Assembly (NCBI GenBank): GCA_024743115.1
Contig: JANSXC010000002.1
Location: 102,207 to 166,206, forward strand
DNA: 64,000 nt
Source of the DNA: a bacterium
GTDB taxonomy: Bacteria; Planctomycetota; UBA1135; UBA2386
Direction of reading: 5' to 3'
Below the pieces are notes generated by a model. The model made no database searches, was not told where the DNA came from, and was given only the letters and a program-made list of their open reading frames with translations. Each line of letters opens with the position of its first letter. Position 1 is the first letter of the stretch. Positions 17,035 through 24,639 of the stretch are shown piece after piece. The translations under genes and the position numbers were made by a program.

Positions 17035-17595
17035 TTGACCAAGAAGCCGAACCCCGCGGGCTCTTCCGGCCCCGGCGATCCCACGTCTGCAACGGCCAGG
17101 CTACGTGGGCTTGCGCTGGACAAGTCCGATCCGCGGTACGCCGAGGCGTCCGACGCGTGCCGGAACTACAGTGACCTGACGCTGAAGAGCCGCACGCTCG
17201 GCCAGCAGATCATGCTGGGCTACTCCGTGGCGATCGGGATCACTCTGAGCCGAAGTGCGATCAAGGATCCCCAACTCGGCACGATCCTGGTCATCGGCGG
17301 TTGCGTGCTGTTGGCCCTGTCGATCCCTCTCCACGCGGTGACCCGGCACTATGCGAATGCGTTCTGGGCGATGCGAAACTGGCTCGCTGCCTACGAGCGT
17401 TTGCGCTACGAGCCGACCGGGGGGGAGGCGAACTTCGGCCCTTGGCATGCCCACAAGACGAGCCGGGAGAAGCGAATGTTCTCCGATGGGTGGAGCACCA
17501 ACCTGCCCTTCGGAGCGCTGGTAGCCCTCGCCATTGCAAGCATCGTGGCCGGCGCCTCCCTGACGCAGGGCCACTGGCAGTTGTTCGGCAAGTAG
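17035..17595 (+). CDS. Small multi-pass membrane protein, unknown
   Basis: A 186-residue protein. The TTG at 17035 (giving MTKKPNPAG) is preferred because GGAGAG lies 8-10 bases upstream; the frame extends to a GTG at 16990. After a polar N-terminus rich in Gly/Pro, an amphipathic segment (ACRNYSDLTLKSRTLG) leads into three predicted helices: IMLGYSVAIGITL, ILVIGGCVLLALSIPLH and GALVALAIASIVAGASL, the second and third separated by a soluble loop with YANAFWAMRNWLAAYERLR. The layout resembles SLATT-type membrane domains, but I cannot confirm this. It is 70 bp downstream of the cyclase-repeat gene and convergent with the NSS cassette. Confidence 0.7.
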   Translation: MTKKPNPAGSSGPGDPTSATARLRGLALDKSDPRYAEASDACRNYSDLTLKSRTLGQQIMLGYSVAIGITLSRSAIKDPQLGTILVIGGCVLLALSIPLHAVTRHYANAFWAMRNWLAAYERLRYEPTGGEANFGPWHAHKTSREKRMFSDGWSTNLPFGALVALAIASIVAGASLTQGHWQLFGK

Positions 17596-17607
17596 CCCGA
17601 CGCCGGC

Positions 17608-17793
17608 CTACGGACCGAGGCCGCCGGGCAGGTCGGGCTCGTCGTTCGGGGACGTGAGGATCTTCTTGTAGCAGCAGAAGACGAGTGTCCCGACGAAGCC
17701 GATCGACAGGATCATCATCGTCCAGCCGCCCGTCGTGAGTTCGGGCGCCTGTTCCGCCTGCTTGGCGGCGGCCTCTTGGATGAGTGCGAGCAT
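17608..17793 (-). CDS. Small single-pass subunit of NSS transporter (MetS-like)
   Basis: A 61-residue protein with one transmembrane helix (WTMMILSIGFVGTLVFCCYKKIL) and a short acidic/Pro-rich tail. Its start lies 3 bp after the stop of the NSS transporter on the same strand, the arrangement of the MetP/MetS-type importers in which a tiny membrane subunit accompanies a neurotransmitter:sodium symporter protein. By analogy it probably supports assembly or activity of the transporter. Its position and hydropathy are direct; its function is inference from gene order. Confidence 0.75.
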   Translation of the reverse strand: MLALIQEAAAKQAEQAPELTTGGWTMMILSIGFVGTLVFCCYKKILTSPNDEPDLPGGLGP

Positions 17794-17796
17794 GGC

Positions 17797-19488
17797 TCAG
17801 TCCTCCAGCGGTTGCTGGCCGTCGAGGTCGAGTCCCTGGGCGCGCCAGCGCTTCGCTCCGAGGGTCGTGATGATGACGAGGCCCGCGATCGTCACGAGCA
17901 TGAGGATCCAGGTCTTGCCGGCGTCGGACGCGTTGGCCTCGAACTTGGCGATGTTCTCGGTGGTCGGCGCGTTCTTGGGCGCCGGGTCCGCTTCGAACTT
18001 CGCGGCGAGCACGGTCTCCGCATCGCCGAACAGCGTGTCGAGGTAACCCGGCACGTTGTTGATGCAGAAGCCGATGATGACGATCAGCAGGAACGTCGGT
18101 GAGACGAACTTCATGATGACGCCGAAGATCGCCGGGATCCGCATGTTGGAGCCCTTGTGCGCCTCTTCGAGGCCCTTGTCGACGCCGAAGATCCAGCCGA
18201 AGGCGACGATCTGGATGCCGGCCACGATCAGGATGAAGAACGTGCCGACCCAGAAGTCGATCGTGTCGAGCGCGATGAGATCGCGGCTGTAGTAGAGCAC
18301 GAAGAAGTTGCCGACGAGGCCCCACACCGTGACCATCGTGGTGGACATCGTCCGCGTCACACCGAGGCTCTCCTCGAAGAACGCCTTCGTCGGCTGCAGC
18401 ATCGACAGCGAGCTCGTGATCGCCGCGAGGAACAGGATCAGGAAGAACGCGCCGCCGAAGAAGTTGCCGCCCGGCATCGAGGCGAACACCATCGGCAGAG
18501 TCTTGAAGCCGAGGCTCATCGTGCCGCCGGTGCCCTGCGAGGTGATCGCGACGCCGACGAACACGACCGAGGCCGTGACCGTGATCAGGCCGCCGAGCGC
18601 GACCTCGAAGAACTCGTTGGTCGCGGAGGCCGTGAGGCCCGACAGCACGACGTCGTCCTTCTTCTTCATGTAGGACGCGTAGTTGATGATCACGCCGAAG
18701 CCGACCGAGAGGCTGAAGAAGATCTGGCCCGAGGCCGCGAGCCAGGTCTTGAAGTCGAACAGCGCATCGAGGTTGGGGTTCCAGAGGTAGCCCAGGCCCG
18801 TCAGCACGCTCTGGTCGGGTTTGGCCGGGTCGGGCGTGCCGAGCGTCAGAACGCGGATCAGGATGATCACGCCGAGCACGGCCATGATCGGCATCGCGGC
18901 CTTGCAGACCTTCTCGATGCCTTTGCTGATGCCGCGGAAGACGAAGAAGATGTTCAGCGCGGCGACGAAGAAGAACGTCCAGACGATCGGGTGGACGCCG
19001 TTCTCACCGCTGAACAGGCTGCCGTTGGCCGCATCGCCGGTGATCTCCGAGAAGAAGCCGTGGGTCGTCTTGACCTGGGCCTCGATGGCCGATCCCGAGT
19101 CGATGCCGATGCCGCCCGAGAAGTACTGGATGACGTAGTAGAGGCACCACGTCTCGATCAGCACGTAATAGAAGTAGACCCCGAGCGGGATCATCACCCC
19201 GAAGATGCCGAGGTAGCGCCCGATTGCGCCCTTCGCCCAGATGCCGATGATCGCGGGCGCGCTGTGGAATCCCTTCTGTCCGCCGTAGCGGCCCATGGTC
19301 CATTCGGCCCAGCCGATCGGGATGCCGAGCAGCAGGAGCGCGATGAAGTAGGGGATCATGAACGCGCCACCACCGTTCTCCGCGGCGTTGCCGGGGAACC
19401 GCAGGAAGTTCCCGAGGCCGACGGCCGAGCCGGAGACGGCGAGGATGACGCCGAGGCGTGAGCCCCATTGCTGATTCTGATTACTCAT
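17797..19488 (-). CDS. Neurotransmitter:sodium symporter (NSS) family transporter
   Basis: A 563-residue, roughly 12-helix inner-membrane symporter of the LeuT fold, expected to import an amino acid or amine with Na+. The N-terminus has the hallmark unwound TM1 motif SGSAVGLGNFLRFPG followed by AAENGGGAF. TM6-7 regions include FFSLSVGFGVIINYASY, and TM8 carries AAITSSLSMLQ, whose serine/threonine pair contributes the second Na+ site in the family. Start ATG at 19488; the open frame upstream belongs to non-coding sequence overlapping the Nramp gene. It is followed 3 bp later by a 61-residue partner. Substrate not determined; bacterial relatives with such small subunits are often methionine/alanine importers. 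Confidence 0.93.
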   Translation of the reverse strand: MSNQNQQWGSRLGVILAVSGSAVGLGNFLRFPGNAAENGGGAFMIPYFIALLLLGIPIGWAEWTMGRYGGQKGFHSAPAIIGIWAKGAIGRYLGIFGVMIPLGVYFYYVLIETWCLYYVIQYFSGGIGIDSGSAIEAQVKTTHGFFSEITGDAANGSLFSGENGVHPIVWTFFFVAALNIFFVFRGISKGIEKVCKAAMPIMAVLGVIILIRVLTLGTPDPAKPDQSVLTGLGYLWNPNLDALFDFKTWLAASGQIFFSLSVGFGVIINYASYMKKKDDVVLSGLTASATNEFFEVALGGLITVTASVVFVGVAITSQGTGGTMSLGFKTLPMVFASMPGGNFFGGAFFLILFLAAITSSLSMLQPTKAFFEESLGVTRTMSTTMVTVWGLVGNFFVLYYSRDLIALDTIDFWVGTFFILIVAGIQIVAFGWIFGVDKGLEEAHKGSNMRIPAIFGVIMKFVSPTFLLIVIIGFCINNVPGYLDTLFGDAETVLAAKFEADPAPKNAPTTENIAKFEANASDAGKTWILMLVTIAGLVIITTLGAKRWRAQGLDLDGQQPLED

Positions 19489-19601
19489 GGGCGAACGAGA
19501 GGTGGCCACGCGGCAATGTCGCGAATGCTGCGGGGGAATCAACCCAAAGGCCCGGAAACACCCGAGATCGGGCGGTCGATGCGGGATCGTTACCGGCCTG
19601 G

Positions 19602-21029
19602 CTAGCCGAACTGGCCGATCAGGTACGAGACCAGCGCAACGACGACGATCGTCGTCGCCAGCAGCAGTCCGATCGTCCAAAGCATGCCCTGCACGCCGGT
19701 CGGGCGATCCTTGCCGAGGTACCTGCGGCTGCGTTGGAGGATCAGGATGCCGATATAGGTCAGTGGCAGGAACGCGCCGCAGAGGATGCTCGTCGGCACT
19801 GCCAGCCACACCGCGTAGTCGCCCCAGAACAGCGGCGCGAGGCACGCGGGCACAGGTAGCAGCGTCCAGAGGCGTTGCTTGAAGCTGCCGATCTCGAGGT
19901 CGAACCACTCCATCGCGACGAAGCCGCACACGAGCATGTGCAACGCGATGGTGCTGAACGTCATGCCGAGCACGCCGACGTCGAAGATCACGCGGCCCGT
20001 GATCGGGCCGAGCACGTCGCCGAGCACCGTGCCCATCTGCGCGACCGCGGTCTTCTTCGTGATCGGATCGCCGCTCTCGTGCAGGGTGTTGGCCGCGGCG
20101 ATCGCCATCAGGCTGGCCGCGAGCACGTAGGGCACGAGCGTGCCGAGCACGAGGTCGCAGCGCGCGAGCCCGCGATGTGATCTGCCCCAGCCGCGCGCGA
20201 GCAGCGAGTAGGGGTAGAGGAACACCATGTTGATGCCGACCGCGGCGGCGAGTCCGCCGACCGCGAGCGTCGTCGACGACACGCCGTTCTTCTCCGCGGG
20301 CAGCTCGAACATGCAGAAGCCGCGCACGACTGCGCCCCAGTCGGTGTCCGTGCGCAGCACCACCCAGCCCATGCAGAGCACGACGGACCAGATCATGTAC
20401 TTGATCACGCGTTCGTAGATGCGGATCAGCGCGGGGGAGCGACCGTAGTTCCACGACAGCGCGACCGCGACCACGGCGAGGCCGAGGCTCGCGCTGATCT
20501 GGGGGACCCCGTCGGCGCCGGCGACCTCGAGCAGATCGACGGTCGAACTCGCGGCGAGGTTGTACTGCGGCAGGTGCCAGATCACGGACGCGAGCATCGC
20601 GCCGATGGCCCACGCGATCGCGAACGGACGGCCGGCATGCCGCGCCATCGCAACGAGTGGGCGTTCGCCGGTCGATAATGTCTGGTGCGCGAGCGCGGCG
20701 AACACGATCACGCCGATCAGCATTCCGACCGGCGCGACCCAGAGCATGCGGTAGCCGAACACCGAACCCGCAAACAGCGCGGACACCGCCGTGCCCGCGC
20801 CGAGCGTCATCGCGGCCTGGAGATAGCCGGGGCCCGACAGCCTGATCCAGCCGAAGAGCCGCCGCCCGAACGGCCCGCGATCGAGTTCTTCCAGATGGCG
20901 CGCTTCGGCCGCGAGCTGTTCGGGGTCGGGCGGTGTCTGCATGCGCAGCCCCTGGCGTACCGCGTCGAGGTCGAGATCGCTGCCGTCGCCGGCGTTCTCG
21001 GGGTGCGGGCGGTCGTGTGGTTCGGTCAT
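19602..21029 (-). CDS. Nramp-like divalent-cation transporter homologue with atypical metal site
   Basis: A 475-residue polytopic protein of the Nramp (NRAMP/MntH) superfamily: SGPGYLQAAMTLGAG and FGYRMLWVAPVGMLIG match TM1 and TM2, and about 11 helices follow. However, the TM1 metal motif DPGN is replaced by GAGT (residues 77-80), and the TM6 motif MPHN is replaced by INMVFLYPYS (266-275). These residues bind Mn2+/Fe2+ in canonical members, so a conventional metal is doubtful; divergent Nramp clades transport Mg2+ or Al3+, or have unknown cargo. Start ATG at 21029 overlaps the oxidoreductase stop by 4 bp (ATGA), showing co-expression with a flavoenzyme. The soluble N-terminus (about 60 residues) is longer than usual. 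Confidence 0.85.
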   Translation of the reverse strand: MTEPHDRPHPENAGDGSDLDLDAVRQGLRMQTPPDPEQLAAEARHLEELDRGPFGRRLFGWIRLSGPGYLQAAMTLGAGTAVSALFAGSVFGYRMLWVAPVGMLIGVIVFAALAHQTLSTGERPLVAMARHAGRPFAIAWAIGAMLASVIWHLPQYNLAASSTVDLLEVAGADGVPQISASLGLAVVAVALSWNYGRSPALIRIYERVIKYMIWSVVLCMGWVVLRTDTDWGAVVRGFCMFELPAEKNGVSSTTLAVGGLAAAVGINMVFLYPYSLLARGWGRSHRGLARCDLVLGTLVPYVLAASLMAIAAANTLHESGDPITKKTAVAQMGTVLGDVLGPITGRVIFDVGVLGMTFSTIALHMLVCGFVAMEWFDLEIGSFKQRLWTLLPVPACLAPLFWGDYAVWLAVPTSILCGAFLPLTYIGILILQRSRRYLGKDRPTGVQGMLWTIGLLLATTIVVVALVSYLIGQFG

Positions 21030-22462
21030 ACCTTGCTCGCGTTGCGGATCGCCTTGATGCGTGCCGCTTCCGGCATCGCCTTGTAGTAGGGGTCGAGCGG
21101 GAAGCAGCCGCTCAACATGCCGTTGCGCGGCCCCGTGGTGCAATCGGAGAACGTGCGGCAGATGCGCTTCTTCTGCAGCTCGTTGCCCGCGAGGATGTCG
21201 CGCGGCAGTTCGGGATAGCTGAGCACGAGGCGGCCGAGGCCGATGTAGTGGGCGTCGCCGCGTTCGAGCACGGCCTGGGCGACGTGCGGCAGCCACTCCT
21301 GGAGATAGGTGTAGCCCGTGCCGACGAACTGCACGTTCGGGCAGTCCTGCGTGAGTGCCGCCGTCGCGCGCAGATGTTCGCCTACCATCAGCAGCGGATC
21401 GACCGGCGGCAGGTAGCCGTCGCTCGGCGGGTAGGCGGCGGGGCGCTGCAGGTGGGGGTTCCAGTAGGGCGAACCCAGCGTCACGTTGACGAGCGGGATG
21501 TCGAGGTCGGCGAGTAGGTGGACGAAGCGGACGGCTTCGTGGAGGTCGAGCTCTGTCGGTGCGGAGGCGCCGATGCCGAAGTGGTGGTCCTGCCAGTCGA
21601 AGTTGGGGGCCATCATCGGTTCGCCGATGCGGGTCTTCGGGTTCGGTGCGAACGGCACGGTGTCCGCCGCCGATAGCCGCACCGCGATCCCGAGACTCGG
21701 GCAGGCGCTGCGAATCGCGGCGACGATGCGTTCGAACAACCGCGTGCGGTTCACGAAGTCGCCGCCGTAGCTGCCGGTGCGCGTCTTGCTCGCGAGGACC
21801 TCGTGCATCAGGTAGCCGTGGCAGCACTTGACGTCGACGAAGTGGAAGCCCGCGCGCTCCGCGACACGCGCGGCGTCGACGTAGCATTCGCCGATCGCCT
21901 CGAGTTCCCCGTCGGTGAGCAGCGGCAGCTCCGGGTCGATGTCGTACTTCTTCGCGAGCAGCGGATGATGCTGCGCAATTCGGGGCTCGAGCGGGCCGTT
22001 CGGGCGGGCGAAGCGGCCCGAATGGGTGAGCTGCAGTCCGACCACGGGGTCACCGCCGCCGGCTTCGGCACTGCCCTGGGCGACGGCCTCGAGCAGGGCC
22101 TTCAGGTCCGCTTCGCTGTCGGGTCCGAGGAACAGCTGGTTGGGGTTCGCGCGGCCGTCGGCGCGCACTGCGAACGCCTCGCCGCCGTAGATCAGGCCCG
22201 CGCCGCTCCTGCCGAACATGCGCCATCGCCGCAGCGTGTGCTCGCTCGGGCGGCCGTCAGTGGTGCCGTCCCAGCCTTCCATCGGGTGCGTGCAGAACCG
22301 GTTCCGAACCGTGCGGCCGTAGAGTTCGAGCGGCGCGGCGAACGGCGTCGGCGTCACCGCATTGACGAGGTCGTAGCCCGCTGCGAGTTCCGCGAGGCGA
22401 GCGCGGACCTCGGCCGGCGATCGCAGGCGTCCCGGTGGCGGATACTGCATCGCACGGATCAT
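21026..22462 (-). CDS. Old Yellow Enzyme family FMN oxidoreductase (2,4-dienoyl-CoA reductase-like)
   Basis: A 478-residue TIM-barrel flavoprotein. FMN/substrate motifs of the OYE family are visible: NRFCTHPMEGWDG near the N-terminus, GLQLTHSGRFARP around residue 150, the catalytic region CCHGYLMHEVLASKTR followed by GSYGGDFVNRTRLFERIV, and VQFVGTGYTYL late in the barrel. It would reduce an activated C=C bond or a related carbonyl using NAD(P)H in the cytoplasm; the substrate is unknown. There is no visible C-terminal Fe-S/FAD module, so it is the single-domain form. The ATG at 22462 has a GAGG site 5 bases upstream; another ATG lies 12 bp further in. It overlaps the Nramp-like transporter and is divergent (81 bp) from the DUF6807 lipoprotein. 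Confidence 0.88.
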   Translation of the reverse strand: MIRAMQYPPPGRLRSPAEVRARLAELAAGYDLVNAVTPTPFAAPLELYGRTVRNRFCTHPMEGWDGTTDGRPSEHTLRRWRMFGRSGAGLIYGGEAFAVRADGRANPNQLFLGPDSEADLKALLEAVAQGSAEAGGGDPVVGLQLTHSGRFARPNGPLEPRIAQHHPLLAKKYDIDPELPLLTDGELEAIGECYVDAARVAERAGFHFVDVKCCHGYLMHEVLASKTRTGSYGGDFVNRTRLFERIVAAIRSACPSLGIAVRLSAADTVPFAPNPKTRIGEPMMAPNFDWQDHHFGIGASAPTELDLHEAVRFVHLLADLDIPLVNVTLGSPYWNPHLQRPAAYPPSDGYLPPVDPLLMVGEHLRATAALTQDCPNVQFVGTGYTYLQEWLPHVAQAVLERGDAHYIGLGRLVLSYPELPRDILAGNELQKKRICRTFSDCTTGPRNGMLSGCFPLDPYYKAMPEAARIKAIRNASKV

Positions 22463-22543
22463 GGCGCCTCGGCGTGGCCGTCGCGACCCCGAGTTTGGGC
22501 GGTCTTTCTTGTCACACGCCGTCGCGTCGCCAACACTACCGCC

Positions 22544-23467
22544 ATGCGGGTCACCTCCCTGCTGTTGTCGTCGCTCCTCGTCGCGACGGCCTGTTCGACG
22601 CCGAACGTGCGCTTCGAACGTTCGGCGGTCGGGGTCGCAATCCACGCACCCGATGGGTTGTTCGCCGAACTGCGGACCGACGGTCGACGTGGTCCCGTGC
22701 TGTGGCCGCTGTGCGCGCCCGGTGGCGCGACGATCACGCGGGCTTATCCGCTGTGCGAGATCGAGGGCGAGCGCCGTGACCATCCGCATCACGAGAGTTG
22801 TTGGTTCACGCATGGCAAAGTGGATGGCGTCGACTTCTGGGCCGGCGACGGCGGCGTCATTCCGGTCGGGGAACCGGTGATCGACGCCAGCGCCGCGACG
22901 CTCGTGCAGCGCGCGGAGTGGCGCAAGGCGGGCGGCGAGGTTGTCTGCCGCGATGTTCGCGAGTTGCGGTTCGCTGCCGACGCCGACACGCGCACGATCG
23001 ACGTAGCGGTGTGCGTCGAGGCCAACGCGGATCGCGCGCTGCGATTCGGCGACACCAAAGAAGGCACGATGGCGCTGCGGCTGCGGAACGAGTTCTGCCT
23101 CGATGGCCCGGAGGCTGCCGGTGCGATGCAGAACAGCGAGGGCGTGACGGGCAAGCCCGTATGGGGCAAGCGTGCGCGCTGGGTGGCCTACTCCGCGGCG
23201 CTCGACGGCGTCGAACACACGGTTGCGATGTTCGACGCGCCCGACAACCACGGACATCCGACGTATTGGCACGCGCGCGGCTACGGGTTGTTCGCGGCGA
23301 ATCCGTTCGGTCTGCACGACTTCGTTCGTGCGCCGAAGGGGACCGGCGATCTCGAGATCCCTGCCGGTGGGGCACTGCGGTTGCGCTATCGGATCTGGAT
23401 CCGGCGGGGCGCTGTGGCCGCGGAGGTTATCGACGCCGCCTGGCGTGCGTTCGCGAACCCGCGGTGA
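22544..23467 (+). CDS. PmoA-like (DUF6807) lipoprotein
   Basis: A 307-residue exported lipoprotein: signal VTSLLLSSLLVATAC with Cys17 in the lipobox, then a jelly-roll-like domain of the DUF6807/PF14100 family sometimes labelled methane-oxygenase PmoA by similarity. The diagnostic motif HPHHESCWFTHGKVDGVDFW spans residues about 80-100. Downstream come TMALRLRNEF, GKPVWGKRARWVAYSA and a conserved DNHGHPTYWHARGYGLFAANPFG. The family is very common in planctomycetes and probably acts on sugars or surface glycans; there is no evidence that it is a methane oxygenase. The start is the first ATG of the signal peptide; the frame open far upstream is coincidental. Confidence 0.88.
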   Translation: MRVTSLLLSSLLVATACSTPNVRFERSAVGVAIHAPDGLFAELRTDGRRGPVLWPLCAPGGATITRAYPLCEIEGERRDHPHHESCWFTHGKVDGVDFWAGDGGVIPVGEPVIDASAATLVQRAEWRKAGGEVVCRDVRELRFAADADTRTIDVAVCVEANADRALRFGDTKEGTMALRLRNEFCLDGPEAAGAMQNSEGVTGKPVWGKRARWVAYSAALDGVEHTVAMFDAPDNHGHPTYWHARGYGLFAANPFGLHDFVRAPKGTGDLEIPAGGALRLRYRIWIRRGAVAAEVIDAAWRAFANPR

Positions 23468-23552
23468 ATCGCGCGCGTCGATGCGCGTAGAAAAGTCGAA
23501 TCACCACGAACGGTGAGGGGGGTGGCCTCGCTTCTGGTCGCGAGGAAACCAC

Positions 23553-24626
23553 ATGAACACCCCGAAATTCCTGCTTCTTCCGCTAATCGCGGCCATCAGC
23601 GGCGGTCTCGCCGCGCAAACGACCACGATCTTCCCCGACGAGTACGTTGCGGTTCCCGAGGGGCCGTTCAACTCGCCCAACCTGCCATTGGCGTTCGGAA
23701 CCTCGCGCGTGCAGTGCCTCTATGAGGTTTCCGATCTCGCGATCCCGAACGGTCAGCAGATCACCAAGCTCGGTTTCCGCGAGGACGGCACCACGTTCGG
23801 TAGCGATACCGGGCGCACTCTGCAGCTCGAGATCCGCATGGGTTATTCGTCCGAGACGGCGGCCTCGATGACGACCAATTACGCCAACAACTACTCGTCG
23901 ACGCCGGTGACGGTGTTCGGTCCGGGGCTCCTGACGCTGCCCGATCTCCGCGATACCGCGAACCCCTTGCCGAACGGCCAGTTCTTCATCGATCTCGCGA
24001 CGCCGTTCACGTTCGATCCGTCGCAGGGCAACCTCGTCGTCGAGTATCTCGTGTTCGGCAACAACGGCGGTGGCACGCCTTGGAACTACCGCATCGATCG
24101 TGGTGACTTTTACTCGCCGGTGTCGTATGGCCCGGCGGGTTGCGCCGGCAGCAACGGCGTGCCGAACCTCACGGTGAATCCCGCCCGGCCCGGCTTTCAG
24201 TACTCGACCACGTGCACGAATGGCCCGGGCAGCAGCTTCGGTGTCATTGCCATCGTGCCCGGCGGTCAGCTGCAGACGCCCGTGAGTTTGCAGTCCGTCC
24301 TGCCGGGGATCGATCCGAGCTGCACCGGCCAGATCGACGTTGCGCGCGCGCTGACCCTGACCGGCATCACCAACGGCTCCGGGCGTCTGAACCGCAGTTT
24401 CACGATCCCGAACGATCCGTCGTTCGCGGACTTCGACTGGGCGAGCCAGGCAATCTTCTTCGACTTCTTCGCGCCCGGTGGTGCGGTCGTATCCAATGGT
24501 GCGCACATGCTGACCGGGGCCTTGCCGCGGACCTCGATCCTGCGTGCCAGTGGTCCGCCGCAGTTCTCGACGACGGGGTCGTTGCAGCGCAACTACTGCC
24601 CCGTGCCGTTCTTCGTCCACCAGTAG
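23553..24626 (+). CDS. Secreted protein of unknown function (planctomycete-type)
   Basis: A 357-residue exported protein with a clear signal peptide (KFLLLPLIAAISGGLAAQ) directly followed by TTTIFPDEY. The mature part is beta-rich with few charged residues and motifs such as FGTSRVQCLYEVSDL, GREDGTTFG-like FREDGTTFGSDTGRTLQLEI, LVVEYLVFGNNGGG, YSTTCTNGPGSSFGVIAIVPGG and WASQAIFFDFFAPGG. Proteins of this type, ending in a FAST/FTV-like beta region, are frequent in planctomycete secretomes. I do not know the function. Its TAG stop is part of a palindrome shared with the convergent kinase gene. Confidence 0.75.
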   Translation: MNTPKFLLLPLIAAISGGLAAQTTTIFPDEYVAVPEGPFNSPNLPLAFGTSRVQCLYEVSDLAIPNGQQITKLGFREDGTTFGSDTGRTLQLEIRMGYSSETAASMTTNYANNYSSTPVTVFGPGLLTLPDLRDTANPLPNGQFFIDLATPFTFDPSQGNLVVEYLVFGNNGGGTPWNYRIDRGDFYSPVSYGPAGCAGSNGVPNLTVNPARPGFQYSTTCTNGPGSSFGVIAIVPGGQLQTPVSLQSVLPGIDPSCTGQIDVARALTLTGITNGSGRLNRSFTIPNDPSFADFDWASQAIFFDFFAPGGAVVSNGAHMLTGALPRTSILRASGPPQFSTTGSLQRNYCPVPFFVHQ

Positions 24627-24639
24627 CGTGGTGCTACTG
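24621..24639. terminator. Perfect palindrome spanning two convergent stop codons
   Basis: CAGTAGC (24621-24627) and GCTACTG (24633-24639) form a 7 bp stem with a GTGGT loop. Each arm contains one of the TAG stop codons of the convergent genes ending at 24626 and 24634, which are only 7 bp apart, so the structure may terminate or process both mRNAs. Confidence 0.4.

Noticed and set aside
18157..19461. Plus-strand open frame opposite the NSS transporter
   Set aside because: Glu/Arg/Asp-rich composition typical of an antisense frame to hydrophobic codons; no motif.
22544..23467. Methane monooxygenase subunit
   Set aside because: The PmoA label of this family is by weak similarity only; the protein is a lipoprotein with a DUF6807 domain and no other methane-oxidation gene is present.
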